Of a stretch of DNA of 44,902 nucleotides, positions 32,466 to 40,879 are shown in pieces. The position numbers were made by a program, and so were the translations under genes. The stretch is taken from contig JASKKP010000014.1 in NCBI GenBank assembly GCA_030154105.1, forward strand, positions 1 to 44,902, given 5' to 3'. Positions within the stretch are counted from its first letter, which is position 1; every line of letters begins with the position of its first letter. This DNA comes from Bacillota bacterium. GTDB lineage: Bacteria > Bacillota > DTU030 > DUMP01. The notes below the pieces were generated by a model. That model saw only the letters and a list, made by a program, of their open reading frames with translations. It searched no databases and was not told the origin of the DNA.

Positions 32466-33455
32466 ATGAAAGGTCGAGTCCTCAACGGCATGCGCCCTAC
32501 GGGCAGGTTGCACCTGGGGAACTACCTGGGTTCAGTCGTCAATATGGTCGAGCTGCAGAAAGATTACGAGTGCTACTTTACCATCGTAGATTGGCACGCC
32601 CTGACTACAGGGTATGAGGATACGAGCGAGCTACAGGATAACATCCTAAACATTGCCATCGATTGGCTGAGCGCCGGGATTGACCCCACGCAAAGCACGA
32701 TTTTCGTGCAGTCGAACGTAAAAGAGCACGGCGAGCTGCACCTTTTGCTGTCTATGATTACGCCTCTATCCTGGTTAGAGCGCGTGCCCACCTACAAGGA
32801 GCAACTCAAACAGCTCGAGGGCCGCAACATCGCTACGTACGGCTTCTTAGGCTACCCGGTGTTGATGGCTGCCGACATCCTGGTCTACAAGGCCGACACG
32901 GTTCCGGTTGGCGAGGACCAACTGCCGCACCTGGAGCTGGCCCGCGAAATAGCACGGCGGTTCAACTATGTTTTTAACACGAACGTTTTCCCCGAACCGC
33001 AGGCCAAATTGACCAAGTTTCCCCTCCTGCCCGGTATCGACGGCCGTAAAATGAGCAAGAGCTACGGAAACGAAATCCGCATGTCCGATTCCCCGGAGGA
33101 GATCCGGACAAAAGTGGCCCAAATGGTTACCGACCCGCAGCGCATCAAAAAGACCGATCCCGGACACCCGGAGGTGTGCGTACCCTATCAGTTTTATAAA
33201 GCCTTTAGTGCCGCTACCCATGAAGCGGTGGCCGAGGAGTGCCGTAAGGCCGGCATAGGCTGCGTGGCCTGCAAGAAGCGACTGGCCGATCTTATTGTAG
33301 AGCGGATGGCCCCCATTCACGAACGGCGCAGGCAGTTTGAGGCCCACCCGGACGAGGTGCGCGATATCCTCCGGGAAGGGGCGCGGCGCGCCCGCACAGT
33401 GGCGGCGGAGACCGTGGCGGAGGCACGCCGAGCCATGAACCTGCGCGATTTGTAG
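32466..33455 (+). CDS. trpS: Tryptophanyl-tRNA synthetase
   Basis: The 329-residue class I enzyme joins tryptophan to its tRNA. The HIGH-like motif is PTGRLHLGNY (11-20), and KMSKS is exact at 195-199. MAADILVYKADTVPVGEDQ is the typical tryptophan site, and length is standard. ATG at 32466 is preceded by GGTGGG; an in-frame ATG at 32454 has a poorer site. Only 38 bases separate it from the protease gene, so there is no room for a T-box leader. scpA starts 9 bases after its stop. Confidence 0.96.
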   Translation: MKGRVLNGMRPTGRLHLGNYLGSVVNMVELQKDYECYFTIVDWHALTTGYEDTSELQDNILNIAIDWLSAGIDPTQSTIFVQSNVKEHGELHLLLSMITPLSWLERVPTYKEQLKQLEGRNIATYGFLGYPVLMAADILVYKADTVPVGEDQLPHLELAREIARRFNYVFNTNVFPEPQAKLTKFPLLPGIDGRKMSKSYGNEIRMSDSPEEIRTKVAQMVTDPQRIKKTDPGHPEVCVPYQFYKAFSAATHEAVAEECRKAGIGCVACKKRLADLIVERMAPIHERRRQFEAHPDEVRDILREGARRARTVAAETVAEARRAMNLRDL

Positions 33456-33464
33456 GGACGCCTT

Positions 33465-34208
33465 GTGGGGTACGAAATTAGACTCGAGAACTTCACTGGT
33501 CCCTTTGATCTCCTCTGCCACTTGATAAAGGAAGCTAAACTGGACATTTGTGCCGTCTCCTTGGCTCAGGTGGTGGATCAGTACCTGGCGTACGTGGAAG
33601 CGGCCGCCGGCCAAGCCGACCTGGACGCGGCGGGCGACTTTCTGGTTATGGCGGCTCGCCTTCTGGTGCTCAAGGCCAGGGTGCTTTTGCCTTCGTCACA
33701 ACCAGCAAGCGAAGGCGGGGAGGAAGAAGACCCCGAGCAATTGGTGGACCATCTACGCGAGTACAAGATCTTCCGGGATGCCGCGGCGAAATTGGCCGGA
33801 CTCATGGAGAAGGAAGCCGATTACTTTCCCGCCCCCGGCCTGTCCTCGGCCGACGTGGGGGCGACCAAGGCCGATCTACCCGACGTGAACATCGATCCGG
33901 CAGCCCTGGCGGCTGCTTGGGCGAAAATGGCGCCCCTTTTCCGGCCGCCGCCACCGGTCACCATCATCCCGGATAGGCCAACGGTTCAGGAAGAGATCAA
34001 GCGGCTCATGCGGCGGCTGCGCCAGGTTCCGGCCTTGGAGTTTCGGCAGTACGTTGGTCGGCGCGCACGGCCGACCCGGCTGGTTCCGGCCTTCTTAGCG
34101 GTGCTCGAGCTCTGGCACCGGGAGAAGGTGCGGGTATGGCAGGCGGTGCGGTTCGGTGAGATTATTATCGCCCGACGGGAGGATGGTCAGTGCACAGCGA
34201 GTCGGTGA
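33465..34208 (+). CDS. scpA: Segregation and condensation protein A
   Basis: The 247-residue kleisin links the heads of SMC and binds an ScpB dimer in the condensin-like complex that folds the chromosome. The N-terminal ENFTGPFDLLCHLIKEAKLDI is the hallmark that contacts the SMC neck. The acidic middle (GGEEEDPEQLVDHLREYK) and the C-terminal winged helix (AFLAVLELWHREKVRVWQ) are both present. It starts with GTG 9 bases after trpS and overlaps scpB by 19 bases. Confidence 0.95.
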   Translation: MGYEIRLENFTGPFDLLCHLIKEAKLDICAVSLAQVVDQYLAYVEAAAGQADLDAAGDFLVMAARLLVLKARVLLPSSQPASEGGEEEDPEQLVDHLREYKIFRDAAAKLAGLMEKEADYFPAPGLSSADVGATKADLPDVNIDPAALAAAWAKMAPLFRPPPPVTIIPDRPTVQEEIKRLMRRLRQVPALEFRQYVGRRARPTRLVPAFLAVLELWHREKVRVWQAVRFGEIIIARREDGQCTASR

Positions 34209-34729
34209 CGGCCCTTTTGGAAGCGCTTCTTTTTGCCGCCGGGCGCCCGCTGACGATTAAGGAGCTCGCCAATGCGGCCGGCCTCTCTTTAGAAGATACT
34301 GAACTGGGGCTGGAGGAGCTCAGGCGCACCCTGGCGGACGCCAGGCGCGGACTGGTCCTCAGGGAGGTGGCCGGCGGGGTGCAGCTTTTTACGCGGCCTG
34401 AGTTTGCCCCTTACGTCCGCCGGCTGTTGCAGCCGGCGGAGAGGCCGCGCCTCTCCCAGGCGGCGCTGGAGACCCTGGCTATTATTGCCTACCGGCAGCC
34501 CATAACCAGGCAGGAGATCGAGGCGGTGCGTGGAGTGCGCGTGGACCAGGTGCTTTTCACCCTGGAAGAACGTGGCCTCATCACCGAGGTTGGTCGCAAG
34601 GACGCCCCCGGTCGGCCGGTCCTTTACGGTACCACGCCTGCTTTTCTCCGCAGCCTCGGCCTCGCAAGCCTAAAAGACCTTCCTCCACTCCCGGAGGTAG
34701 GAGCCACAAAAGATGCTGGCCCGGCTTAG
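34190..34729 (+). CDS. scpB: Segregation and condensation protein B
   Basis: The 179-residue partner of ScpA has two winged-helix domains. The first begins ALLEALLFAAGRPLTIKELA; the second has ALETLAIIAYRQPITRQEIEAVRGV, the best family mark. GTG start inside the end of scpA gives coupled translation. The last codons lie in the first arm of a terminator. Confidence 0.95.
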   Translation: MHSESVTALLEALLFAAGRPLTIKELANAAGLSLEDTELGLEELRRTLADARRGLVLREVAGGVQLFTRPEFAPYVRRLLQPAERPRLSQAALETLAIIAYRQPITRQEIEAVRGVRVDQVLFTLEERGLITEVGRKDAPGRPVLYGTTPAFLRSLGLASLKDLPPLPEVGATKDAGPA

Positions 34730-34742
34730 CGCCGGGCTTTTT
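34719..34742 (+). terminator. Rho-independent terminator at the scpB end
   Basis: GCCCGGC (34719-34725) pairs with GCCGGGC (34731-34737), followed by five T. The scpB stop TAG lies in the loop. Confidence 0.88.
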
Positions 34743-34799
34743 GCATGAGCAGCGGGCGAAAGGAGAAAAATAGGTGGAAAAGGGTGGGGGTGAGGCGGC

Positions 34800-35387
34800 A
34801 TGCCTTACGAGTATCTTCTTCTTGTCCCCCTCCTTTTTTTCTTTTTCTTTCTCTTGTCCCAGCTTTGGGCGGAGGTTATATGCCGTACCCGGCCTGAGGA
34901 AGTGTTGGAGCTGCGCCTTGGGCTCAGCTGGCGTTTGGGACAAAGAGAGCTCCGGGCGCCCTTATACCGCTGGCGGCCGGGCAGGAACCTCATGGAGAGA
35001 TGGAAATCGGCGCGGCGTAAGGGCCAAATTCCCTCCCTGGGGCCGGGAGATTGGAAGCTTTTCTTACGCCTGGGGATTCCGCTTTTGAAGGCGGCCACCC
35101 TTCGGGCCAGCGGACGGCTTAGGCTGGGTACTGGGGACGCCGGCGGCACGGGCTTTGCGGTAGGACTTTTCTGGAGCGTCCTCGGCCTCGCGCAGGCTCT
35201 GGCCAAGGCCGCCTGCCGGGACGCGGACATAGGCTTAAGAATCGAGCCGGAATTTACGCGCGCCGAACTGGAGATTGATGCGAGGTGTATACTGTCCGTC
35301 CCCGTGATTCATATTATAAGTGCTGCCGCCCGGGGACTTACATACTTAAGAAGGCACGGAGCTAAAACAGAAGGGACAAGGGGGTAA
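34800..35387 (+). CDS. DUF2953-family protein
   Basis: The 195-residue protein has one N-terminal membrane helix (about 5-22, very rich in leucine and phenylalanine), then a soluble part. FWSVLGLAQALAKAACRDADIGLRIEPEF lies in the part conserved in DUF2953, a family of spore formers that is almost always encoded just before ytfJ. The function is not known. ATG at 34800. ytfJ starts 6 bases after its stop, so both share a transcript. Confidence 0.82.
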   Translation: MPYEYLLLVPLLFFFFFLLSQLWAEVICRTRPEEVLELRLGLSWRLGQRELRAPLYRWRPGRNLMERWKSARRKGQIPSLGPGDWKLFLRLGIPLLKAATLRASGRLRLGTGDAGGTGFAVGLFWSVLGLAQALAKAACRDADIGLRIEPEFTRAELEIDARCILSVPVIHIISAAARGLTYLRRHGAKTEGTRG

Positions 35388-35393
35388 CAGAAA

Positions 35394-35909
35394 ATGGCTG
35401 AGCATCCCATTCAAGGCCTCATGAAGACGGCTATGGAAAGCATTAAAGACATGGTAGATGTGAATACCGTGGTAGGCGACCCGGTTGAGACCCCCGACGG
35501 CAGCGTGATCATCCCTGTGTCACGGGTTTCACTGGGCTTTGCGGCGGGCGGCGGCGAGTATGAACCCCGCGGTGGAGCGGCCGGCGCCCAGGGCGCTGAA
35601 ATGGGAACGACCCTGCCCTTCGGTGGGGGCAGCGGTGCTGGCGTCAGTGTGCAGCCGGTGGCCTTCGTAGTGGTAGGCGGCGGACAAGTGCGCCTTCTGC
35701 CCGTGGATAGCCGGGCTTTGTATGATCGGCTCGTCGACTTGGCGCCGCAAATCCTGGAGCACCTGGACTCGCTTCTCGGCGGCATTAAAAGGAGCGGACG
35801 TATGCGAGGCGGCCTGGCAGAGGAAGCGAGAGAAGCCGAGGAACCGCCTCGTGCCCGATACCGTTCACCCGAGCCGCCGAATTACAACCCTCAGGGAAGA
35901 AGAGAATAA
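35394..35909 (+). CDS. ytfJ: Spore protein YtfJ (GerW)
   Basis: The 171-residue protein belongs to the YtfJ/GerW family. It starts MAEHPIQGLMKTAMESIKDMVDVNTVVGDP, then PDGSVIIPVSRVSLGFAAGGGEY and a glycine-rich middle. VQPVAFVVVGGGQVRLLP completes the conserved core. In B. subtilis GerW is needed for germination with L-alanine. The C-terminal 30 residues are polar and end PNYNPQGRRE. The same last 17 residues or so are found again at 38031-38084, at the far side of foreign DNA. ATG lies 6 bases after the DUF2953 gene. Confidence 0.94.
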   Translation: MAEHPIQGLMKTAMESIKDMVDVNTVVGDPVETPDGSVIIPVSRVSLGFAAGGGEYEPRGGAAGAQGAEMGTTLPFGGGSGAGVSVQPVAFVVVGGGQVRLLPVDSRALYDRLVDLAPQILEHLDSLLGGIKRSGRMRGGLAEEAREAEEPPRARYRSPEPPNYNPQGRRE

Positions 35910-35931
35910 GGGCCTGCTTAAAGCAGATTAC

Positions 35932-35955
35932 GGAGGCCGAGCGGCCTCCTTTTTT
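35932..35955 (+). terminator. Rho-independent terminator after ytfJ
   Basis: GGAGGCC/GGCCTCC with loop GAGC is followed by six T. A group II intron begins two bases behind the T run. Confidence 0.92.
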
Positions 35956-35957
35956 AC

Positions 35958-36480
35958 GTGCGCCTGGCATGGGCGCTGTCTATAAGTTAGAGTCCTGAAC
36001 AGCGAAGGTAGCAGTAGCCGCAGCTTAAGGCAAGGGTATCTGCGGCGACGCCGGGTACCCACCGAAGGTGGGTTGGTAGTAACGGGCAAGAATGCCTTCG
36101 TATAAGCTCTCGCTGTGGCAGGAAGCATGAACTTCATGTCGAAGGTTATTCAAACAGAAGAGATTATTAGAGACGTTGTCATAATCCGTAAGAGTGATTA
36201 TAGAGTATCAAGCGATGCCAGAATAGCAGTAGGTGCGGAGCCGTTGTTCCTAGTAGCACGGAATGAATCCAAAATAACAGACCGAAAAGGCCCATGAAAG
36301 AAAAGCACTGCAAGGAACGAAAGCGGATATGAAAGGCGATACCCCTATCCCTAAAAGCCGTGTTGAACTTGTAGAACAGAAACCTGCTCCTCGATGTGTT
36401 TTTATGTAGGCAGGGGAAGACTCGTTGCTTGTTCTTGTGAGTAGTGCCATTTCAGAATTCGTAAGACTGAGAATATACGG
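35958..36480 (+). mobile_element. Group II intron 5' part, degenerate, without reverse transcriptase
   Basis: The sequence starts GTGCGCC at 35958, a typical group II 5' end, and continues with domain I motifs: GGCATGGGCGCTG, GCGAAGGTAGCAGTAGCC, AGCTTAAGGCAAGGGT and later CATGAACTTCATGTCGAAGG. It matches the intron start at 44810 nearly base for base over 90 bases, apart from scattered changes. Its place just behind a terminator is the habit of group IIC introns. No reverse transcriptase frame and no clear domain V can be found, so it is a relic or a truncated copy. The right edge is uncertain; I set it where similarity to intron RNA becomes unclear. Confidence 0.75.
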
Positions 36481-36772
36481 CAACTGGAACTGATTGGATT
36501 GCGGTTGTGGCTGAAAGCGAAATCGATGCTCGCCGGCATCCGGAATTATTCTTCGCCGGTAAGCATCCGCGGCAGAAGGAGTTGATGGACATGGCAGGTG
36601 AAATACGCAGGGGCTGTTCGGTAGCTCAACTGGGTATCAAAACACAATGAAGAGCGAACGGGCCAGAGGGCGTTTGTTTTTATATAGGCAGGTATATGCC
36701 TCCTTACAGGGATTGAGTTGAGAAAGTAATAACGCTGAACCGAAATATGATAGCCAACGAGGGGGATTAGAA
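36481..36772 (+). other. Unassigned DNA between intron relic and HTH gene
   Basis: A frame without start codon runs from about 36480 to 36650 (GTDWIAVVAESEIDARR..., ending in LGIKTQ). It looks protein-like but I recognise no family; it could be the tail of a broken gene. The phrase TTTTTATRTAGGCAGG occurs twice, near 36399 and 36677. The stretch is AT-richer than its surroundings. Confidence 0.4.
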
Positions 36773-37910
36773 TTGGAAACTGTGATCTACGACAGGCACA
36801 AACTGTATGAAGAAGTCTGGACTGAACCGGTTTCCGTGGTTGCCAAACGGTACGGTATCTCCGATGTTGCTTTACGGAAGCACTGTAAAAAGCTCAATGT
36901 TCCCCTTCCACCTAAGGGATACTGGTCACAGATCAGAGCTGGGCTCCCAGCAAAAAGACCACCTTTACCCAAACATCTGGGCGAAGACAGAATTGTCGTC
37001 TTCAAGTATGGAAGCGGTGAGCAAAAACGGATACCGAAGCAATCAGAGAGGCTGGCTTTTTTGTCGAAGGAAGAAAAAGACAGGATAATAAGTTATACCA
37101 GTTCAATTCGCGTTCCGGATGAACTGACTGAGCCGCATATATTGGTGAAGGATACAATACAGTTCAAGAAATCGCGAAAACCTTCCCTCTCCCCTCCCCG
37201 CGATAATGTCTTATCCATAGATACTTCCGAGGAACAGTTTAGCAGAGCTCTTCGGATAATGGATACCATCCTCAGAGCGGCAGAAGACCTGGGCTATAGA
37301 ATTAAGAACACCTTTATGGAGACAATGATTTGCATAGGCGAAGAGGAAATTAAGATCGGGATCAGGGAAAAGAAAAAGCGCATTGATCATGAGCTGACGG
37401 CGGAAGAACGCGAACATGAAGCCAAGTACGGTTATGCATATGCTCCTAAATACGATTACAAATATGTTGACCAGTTATGCCTTTACATAGACAACTGGAA
37501 GGCGAAACGCAAAAACTGGAATGACACTAAATCAAAAAGAGTTGAGGATGAAATTGGCGACTTTATAATAACCCTTGTTGAGACCGCGGAAGAGTTGAGA
37601 CTCGAAAGAATAAAGCGGCGAGAAGAAGAACAACGAAGACTAGCAGAAGAACGAAGAAGATTACAATTGCAGATGATGCGAGAAGAAGAACTCGATAAGC
37701 TCAAAGAACTCGAGGGAAAAGGTATCGGATTATCGCCGAGCCATGGGTATTCTTGAGTATGTGTCTGCTTTGGAAGAGGCAATGCAAGCCTTGACAGATG
37801 AAAGGAAAAGGAAGGAGCTTCAAGAATACATTGCCTGGGCAAAGGCCAAGGCGAACTGGCTGAACCCTTTGGTTAACAGTGAAGACCCAATACTAGGGGT
37901 GAGGGGATAG
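36773..37910 (+). pseudogene. HTH and coiled-coil protein gene broken by a frameshift
   Basis: The first 327 codons give a protein with an N-terminal helix-turn-helix of a known hypothetical family (LYEEVWTEPVSVVAKRYGISDVALRKHCKKL, then LPPKGYW). A long charged coiled coil with many EERR repeats lies towards the end. The frame stops at 37756. In the next frame the protein goes on from about 37720: KVSDYRRAMGILEYVSALEEAM to WAKAKANWLNPL, which is the normal C-terminus of the family. One extra base in GAGGGAAAAGG (about 37713-37723) explains the break. Codon use is AT-richer than neighbours, so it came by transfer. Its function is unknown; relatives sit on mobile elements. Confidence 0.75.
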
Positions 37911-38030
37911 AAAAGCCTAGACAAACGCGCAGGCATCAAACGAGAATTCCCAGAGGTTTCTAGCTGCTCACACGACCATATTCTTATCCTGACCGGCCGG
38001 AAAGTGCAAAGAAGATTGGCTGCTTGGCAT
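37911..38030. other. Spacer at the right end of the inserted DNA
   Basis: No gene is visible. The join between foreign DNA and the second ytfJ tail lies at or before 38031, because the bases upstream of it no longer match ytfJ. Confidence 0.4.
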
Positions 38031-38084
38031 CGCTATGGCTCGGCCGAAGTACCAAACTACAACCCCCAAGGAAGAAGGGAATAA
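38031..38084 (+). pseudogene. Second copy of the ytfJ 3' tail (18 codons)
   Basis: In frame, these codons read RYGSAEVPNYNPQGRRE and stop; the intact gene ends RYRSPEPPNYNPQGRRE and stop. Over the last 34 bases the two copies differ at five positions, all silent. A terminator follows, as behind the intact gene, but of different sequence. So this is the remnant of a second ytfJ end, not a chance match. Confidence 0.8.
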
Positions 38085-38086
38085 GA

Positions 38087-38116
38087 AAGAGGCCATGCCG
38101 CGGCCTCTTCTTTTTT
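38087..38116 (+). terminator. Terminator behind the second ytfJ tail
   Basis: AAGAGGCC (38087-38094) pairs with GGCCTCTT (38102-38109), then C and six T. Confidence 0.85.
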
Positions 38117-38183
38117 GCCCTTTCGTTCTGCCACAGCCAAGGTCATCATAGCCATGATAGAGAGCGTTGGGGGAGGGGAGATC

Positions 38184-38765
38184 GTGCTCGACAGGATTTG
38201 GCTCTTGTTTTTCTTAAGCAGTGTCGGCTTTAGTCTTCTTGCCGGACGCCCAGAAGCAGTCACGTTCGCGCTACTTAAAGCTTCTGAGGAAGCGGTGCAA
38301 CTGGCTTTCGGCCTCATAGGAACTATGGCTTTCTGGCTGGGACTCATGCGCATCGCGGAAGAAGCAGGACTGGTGCGTTCCTTGGCCCGCGCGCTCACAC
38401 CCGCCTTTCGTTTCCTTTTTCCCAGCGTGCCCCAAGGTGACCCGGCCGAAGGAGCTATTTTACTGAACATCGCGGCCAATATCCTGGGCTTGGGGAACGC
38501 GGCGACGCCGCTTGGGCTAAAGGCCATCCGACGCCTGCAGGAGCTCAACCCGTACCCCGAAGAAGCCACGCCGGCCATGTGTACTTTTTTGGCCATCAAC
38601 ACGTGTTGCGTAACTTTGGTGCCGAGTACCATAATAGCTGCTCGCACCGCAGCCGGCTCCGTTGAGCCTGCCGTAATTGTAATCCCGACCTTTCTGGCTA
38701 CTCTAGTAGCCACCATGGTTGCCGTTGTGGCCGACCGGATCTTTCGTTGCCGCTGGGGGGCGTAA
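38184..38765 (+). CDS. spmA: Spore maturation protein A
   Basis: The 193-residue membrane protein of the nucleoside-recognition (Gate) family is needed, with SpmB, for full dehydration of the spore core. Family marks are TMAFWLGLMRIAEEAGLVRSLARAL, NIAANILGLGNAATPLGLKA and TFLAINTCCVTLVPSTIIAAR. Four or five helices are visible. GTG at 38184 follows GGGGGAGGGGAG; ATG at 38154 would add ten residues but has no such site. spmB starts two bases after its stop. Confidence 0.93.
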   Translation: MLDRIWLLFFLSSVGFSLLAGRPEAVTFALLKASEEAVQLAFGLIGTMAFWLGLMRIAEEAGLVRSLARALTPAFRFLFPSVPQGDPAEGAILLNIAANILGLGNAATPLGLKAIRRLQELNPYPEEATPAMCTFLAINTCCVTLVPSTIIAARTAAGSVEPAVIVIPTFLATLVATMVAVVADRIFRCRWGA

Positions 38766-38767
38766 CC

Positions 38768-39301
38768 ATGGCAGGCTGGTTTCTCAAGGCGAGCAACGCC
38801 GCCGTCCCGCTCTTCGTTTTTCTGGTACTTATTCTCGGCTGGCGGCGAGGGGTACGGGTATATGAAACGTTTATCGACGGTGCCAAGGAAGGCTTTGAGA
38901 TCTCCGTGCGCTTAATTCCTTATTTAGTGGGGATGCTGGCCGCTATTGGTGCTCTTAGAGCTTCGGGGTTACTTGACTTCATCCTGGCTCCCCTCAGGGT
39001 GCCGCTAGATGCCCTTGGTTTCCCTGTAGAACTCCTTCCGCTTGCTCTGACCCGGTCCCTTTCCGGAAGCGCTTCCTTTGCTTTGATGGTCGATGCCCTA
39101 CAAGCTTACGGGCCGGACTCCTTCTTGGGCCGCACGGCCTCGACCATGCAAGGAGCTACCGACACCACCCTGTACATCCTCACCGTCTACTTCGGATCGG
39201 TAGGGGTAAAACGCACCCGTTACGCGCTGCTCGTAGGGCTCCTCGCCGATGCAGCAGGAATCGGCACGGCCGTGCTGATCTCTCGCCTTGTCTGGGGGTA
39301 A
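38768..39301 (+). CDS. spmB: Spore maturation protein B
   Basis: The 177-residue partner of SpmA has the same Gate fold. VYETFIDGAKEGFEISVRLIPYLVGMLAAIGALRASG and RSLSGSASFALM are its hallmarks, and ASTMQGATDTTLYILTVYFGSVGVKRTRYAL is typical. ATG at 38768 has GGGGGGCG upstream. It overlaps nothing but follows spmA closely, so both are made together. The next gene is convergent. Confidence 0.93.
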   Translation: MAGWFLKASNAAVPLFVFLVLILGWRRGVRVYETFIDGAKEGFEISVRLIPYLVGMLAAIGALRASGLLDFILAPLRVPLDALGFPVELLPLALTRSLSGSASFALMVDALQAYGPDSFLGRTASTMQGATDTTLYILTVYFGSVGVKRTRYALLVGLLADAAGIGTAVLISRLVWG

Positions 39302-39315
39302 AAGTAAGAAACGGC

Positions 39316-39786
39316 TTAAGCCGGGGGAGCGAGAACAGCCTTCGCCAGCAAACCCGAGACGTCGATCACAAATTTCCCGTTGCCGCTGGGTTCGATGGCG
39401 GTTTCAACAAGAGGAACGCGCCTTTGGGTGCTGGGGGTGATGATACTAAGGCCAAATTCCCGCGCCAGCCTGCTGCGCGACAGGGATAGTGAGCTGGAAA
39501 GGAACAGCAACAGGTGGGTGGCTGAATCCACAGGAGGAACTTCCACCAGTTCCGCCGGACCGGCCTGGTATCCGCTGAAGGTGCCCTTCTGATAATTTAA
39601 AAAAAGGCATTTGCGCCCCGTAGCGGTGATGCGGGCTTCAGAATCGAGAAATACCGGGTACGCGTACTCATCTTTGCCAAAGGACTCGGGTATCACCCGG
39701 TGGCCGGCGCTGACCAGAAGTTCAAACCAGGTCGATGCCGCCAGCGCGAGCGGGGGTAAGGTAACGAGTTCGATACCGAGTTGCAA
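39316..39786 (-). CDS. Protein of unknown function (156 aa)
   Basis: I do not recognise this protein. It starts with TTG at 39786, behind AGGAGGTGAC on the minus strand with 8-base spacing, and that strong site is the reason for the start. The protein has no signal peptide or membrane helix. ARITATGRKCLFLNYQKGTFSGYQ lies in the middle, and a serine-rich hydrophobic run (LLLFLSSSLSLSRSRL) follows. It is convergent with spmB and divergent from the flavoprotein pair, so it has its own promoter between 39787 and 39916. Confidence 0.65.
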   Translation of the reverse strand: MQLGIELVTLPPLALAASTWFELLVSAGHRVIPESFGKDEYAYPVFLDSEARITATGRKCLFLNYQKGTFSGYQAGPAELVEVPPVDSATHLLLFLSSSLSLSRSRLAREFGLSIITPSTQRRVPLVETAIEPSGNGKFVIDVSGLLAKAVLAPPA

Positions 39787-39916
39787 GGCTGTCACCTCCT
39801 GCGCGAACAAGGATTTTCCGCTGCTATAGTATTCGCTTCTCTTGCCAGGTGTGCGAAGGGCACCATCTTCCCCCGTTTTTCATAGCGTAGGAGAGAGCAA
39901 CAAAGGAGGGGTGAGG

Positions 39917-40879
39917 ATGGAGCAGGTAGTAGAACGGCCTCTGGTGTGCGTGGATGCCGGAAGCGAATACTGTCCGTGTTACCTGGCGGCAAGCGGCGAA
40001 TGCTTCGTCTGTTCTCTGCTCCGAGGACAAAAGTTCTGTGCGTGTTCATGGAGTGGCACCTGCAGCTATCTACACTACCTGTGGTCTCAGGGCAAAATAA
40101 AAACGCGGCGTGAGGTAGAAGTGAAGGTGATGCACGAAGAACTTGGGCCCCATCTTGTGCGCCTGGTGCTGGATCTGCCGCCGGCGTGGATTCAGGAGCT
40201 CGGCAACCCGGGGGCCTTCTTGTTTTTACGCCCTGAGAATCTGCCACCTACCGCAGCCGTCCCTGTAACCCTGTTTGAAATTAGCGAAGCGGGTGCGGAG
40301 GTGGTTCTCTACGTAGACGGGCCTAAGACACGGTTACTTGCCCTTGCTGCGGCAACTTCCTGCCTTGTGGCCAAAGGCCCGTATTACAACGGGGTTCAAG
40401 GGTTGGCCGCGCTGAAAAGGGCGCGCGGAGAAGAGGCCGTCCTGGTGGCCGGGGGGGTAGGGCAGTCGGCTACGGTTTTGGTAGCGCGCCAGCTTCTGCG
40501 CGGCGGCAACCGGGTGCGGGCCTGCCTGGCTCCCGGCCGGGCGGGAGTCAACTACGCCGCCGGGAGCTTGAAGGCGCTGGGGGTGGAGGTAAGAGAAGTC
40601 AAAAGCCTACGCGCCGAGGGTCTACCGCTCGTATGTACATGGCTACAAGAAAAGCCTGCGGTCGTATTTAGCGCCGGACCTGACGCCCTCCACCGCGAGG
40701 TGGCCGCCCTAATAGCCAAGGCGGGTGCGGGTATAGAACTGGCGACGTCGCAAAACGCCGTCTTCTGCTGCGGCGAAGGGCTCTGCGGAAGCTGTGTAAC
40801 GTTTACAACCGGAGGGCGCCGCGTTCCGCGCTGCAAAGCACAATTTCTTAGAGAGGAGGTAACCCCGTGGTTAAAATGA
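39917..40879 (+). CDS. PyrK-like ferredoxin-reductase-type flavoprotein with N-terminal cysteine cluster
   Basis: The 320-residue protein has three parts. Residues 11-49 hold eight cysteines (11, 19, 21, 29, 32, 41, 43, 49) in a pattern such as YCPCYLAASGECFVC, able to bind metal. Next comes an FAD/NAD-binding part like the dihydroorotate dehydrogenase electron-transfer subunit PyrK, with VAGGVGQSATVLVARQLL. The end has CCGEGLCGSC and a final cysteine near RRVPRC, as in the [2Fe-2S] site of PyrK. No pyr genes are near. It overlaps the next gene by 13 bases, so both probably form one redox complex. ATG at 39917 follows AAAGGAGGGG. Confidence 0.83.
   Translation: MEQVVERPLVCVDAGSEYCPCYLAASGECFVCSLLRGQKFCACSWSGTCSYLHYLWSQGKIKTRREVEVKVMHEELGPHLVRLVLDLPPAWIQELGNPGAFLFLRPENLPPTAAVPVTLFEISEAGAEVVLYVDGPKTRLLALAAATSCLVAKGPYYNGVQGLAALKRARGEEAVLVAGGVGQSATVLVARQLLRGGNRVRACLAPGRAGVNYAAGSLKALGVEVREVKSLRAEGLPLVCTWLQEKPAVVFSAGPDALHREVAALIAKAGAGIELATSQNAVFCCGEGLCGSCVTFTTGGRRVPRCKAQFLREEVTPWLK

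Noticed and set aside
36235-36265. GAGCCGT...ACGGAAT as possible intron domain V
   Set aside because: It is too short, lacks the bulge and tetraloop of domain V, and lies within the part that matches domain I-IV order.
36140-37910. CRISPR array or toxin-antitoxin pair in the inserted DNA
   Set aside because: No regular repeat units are seen, only one 16-base phrase twice, and no paired small genes.
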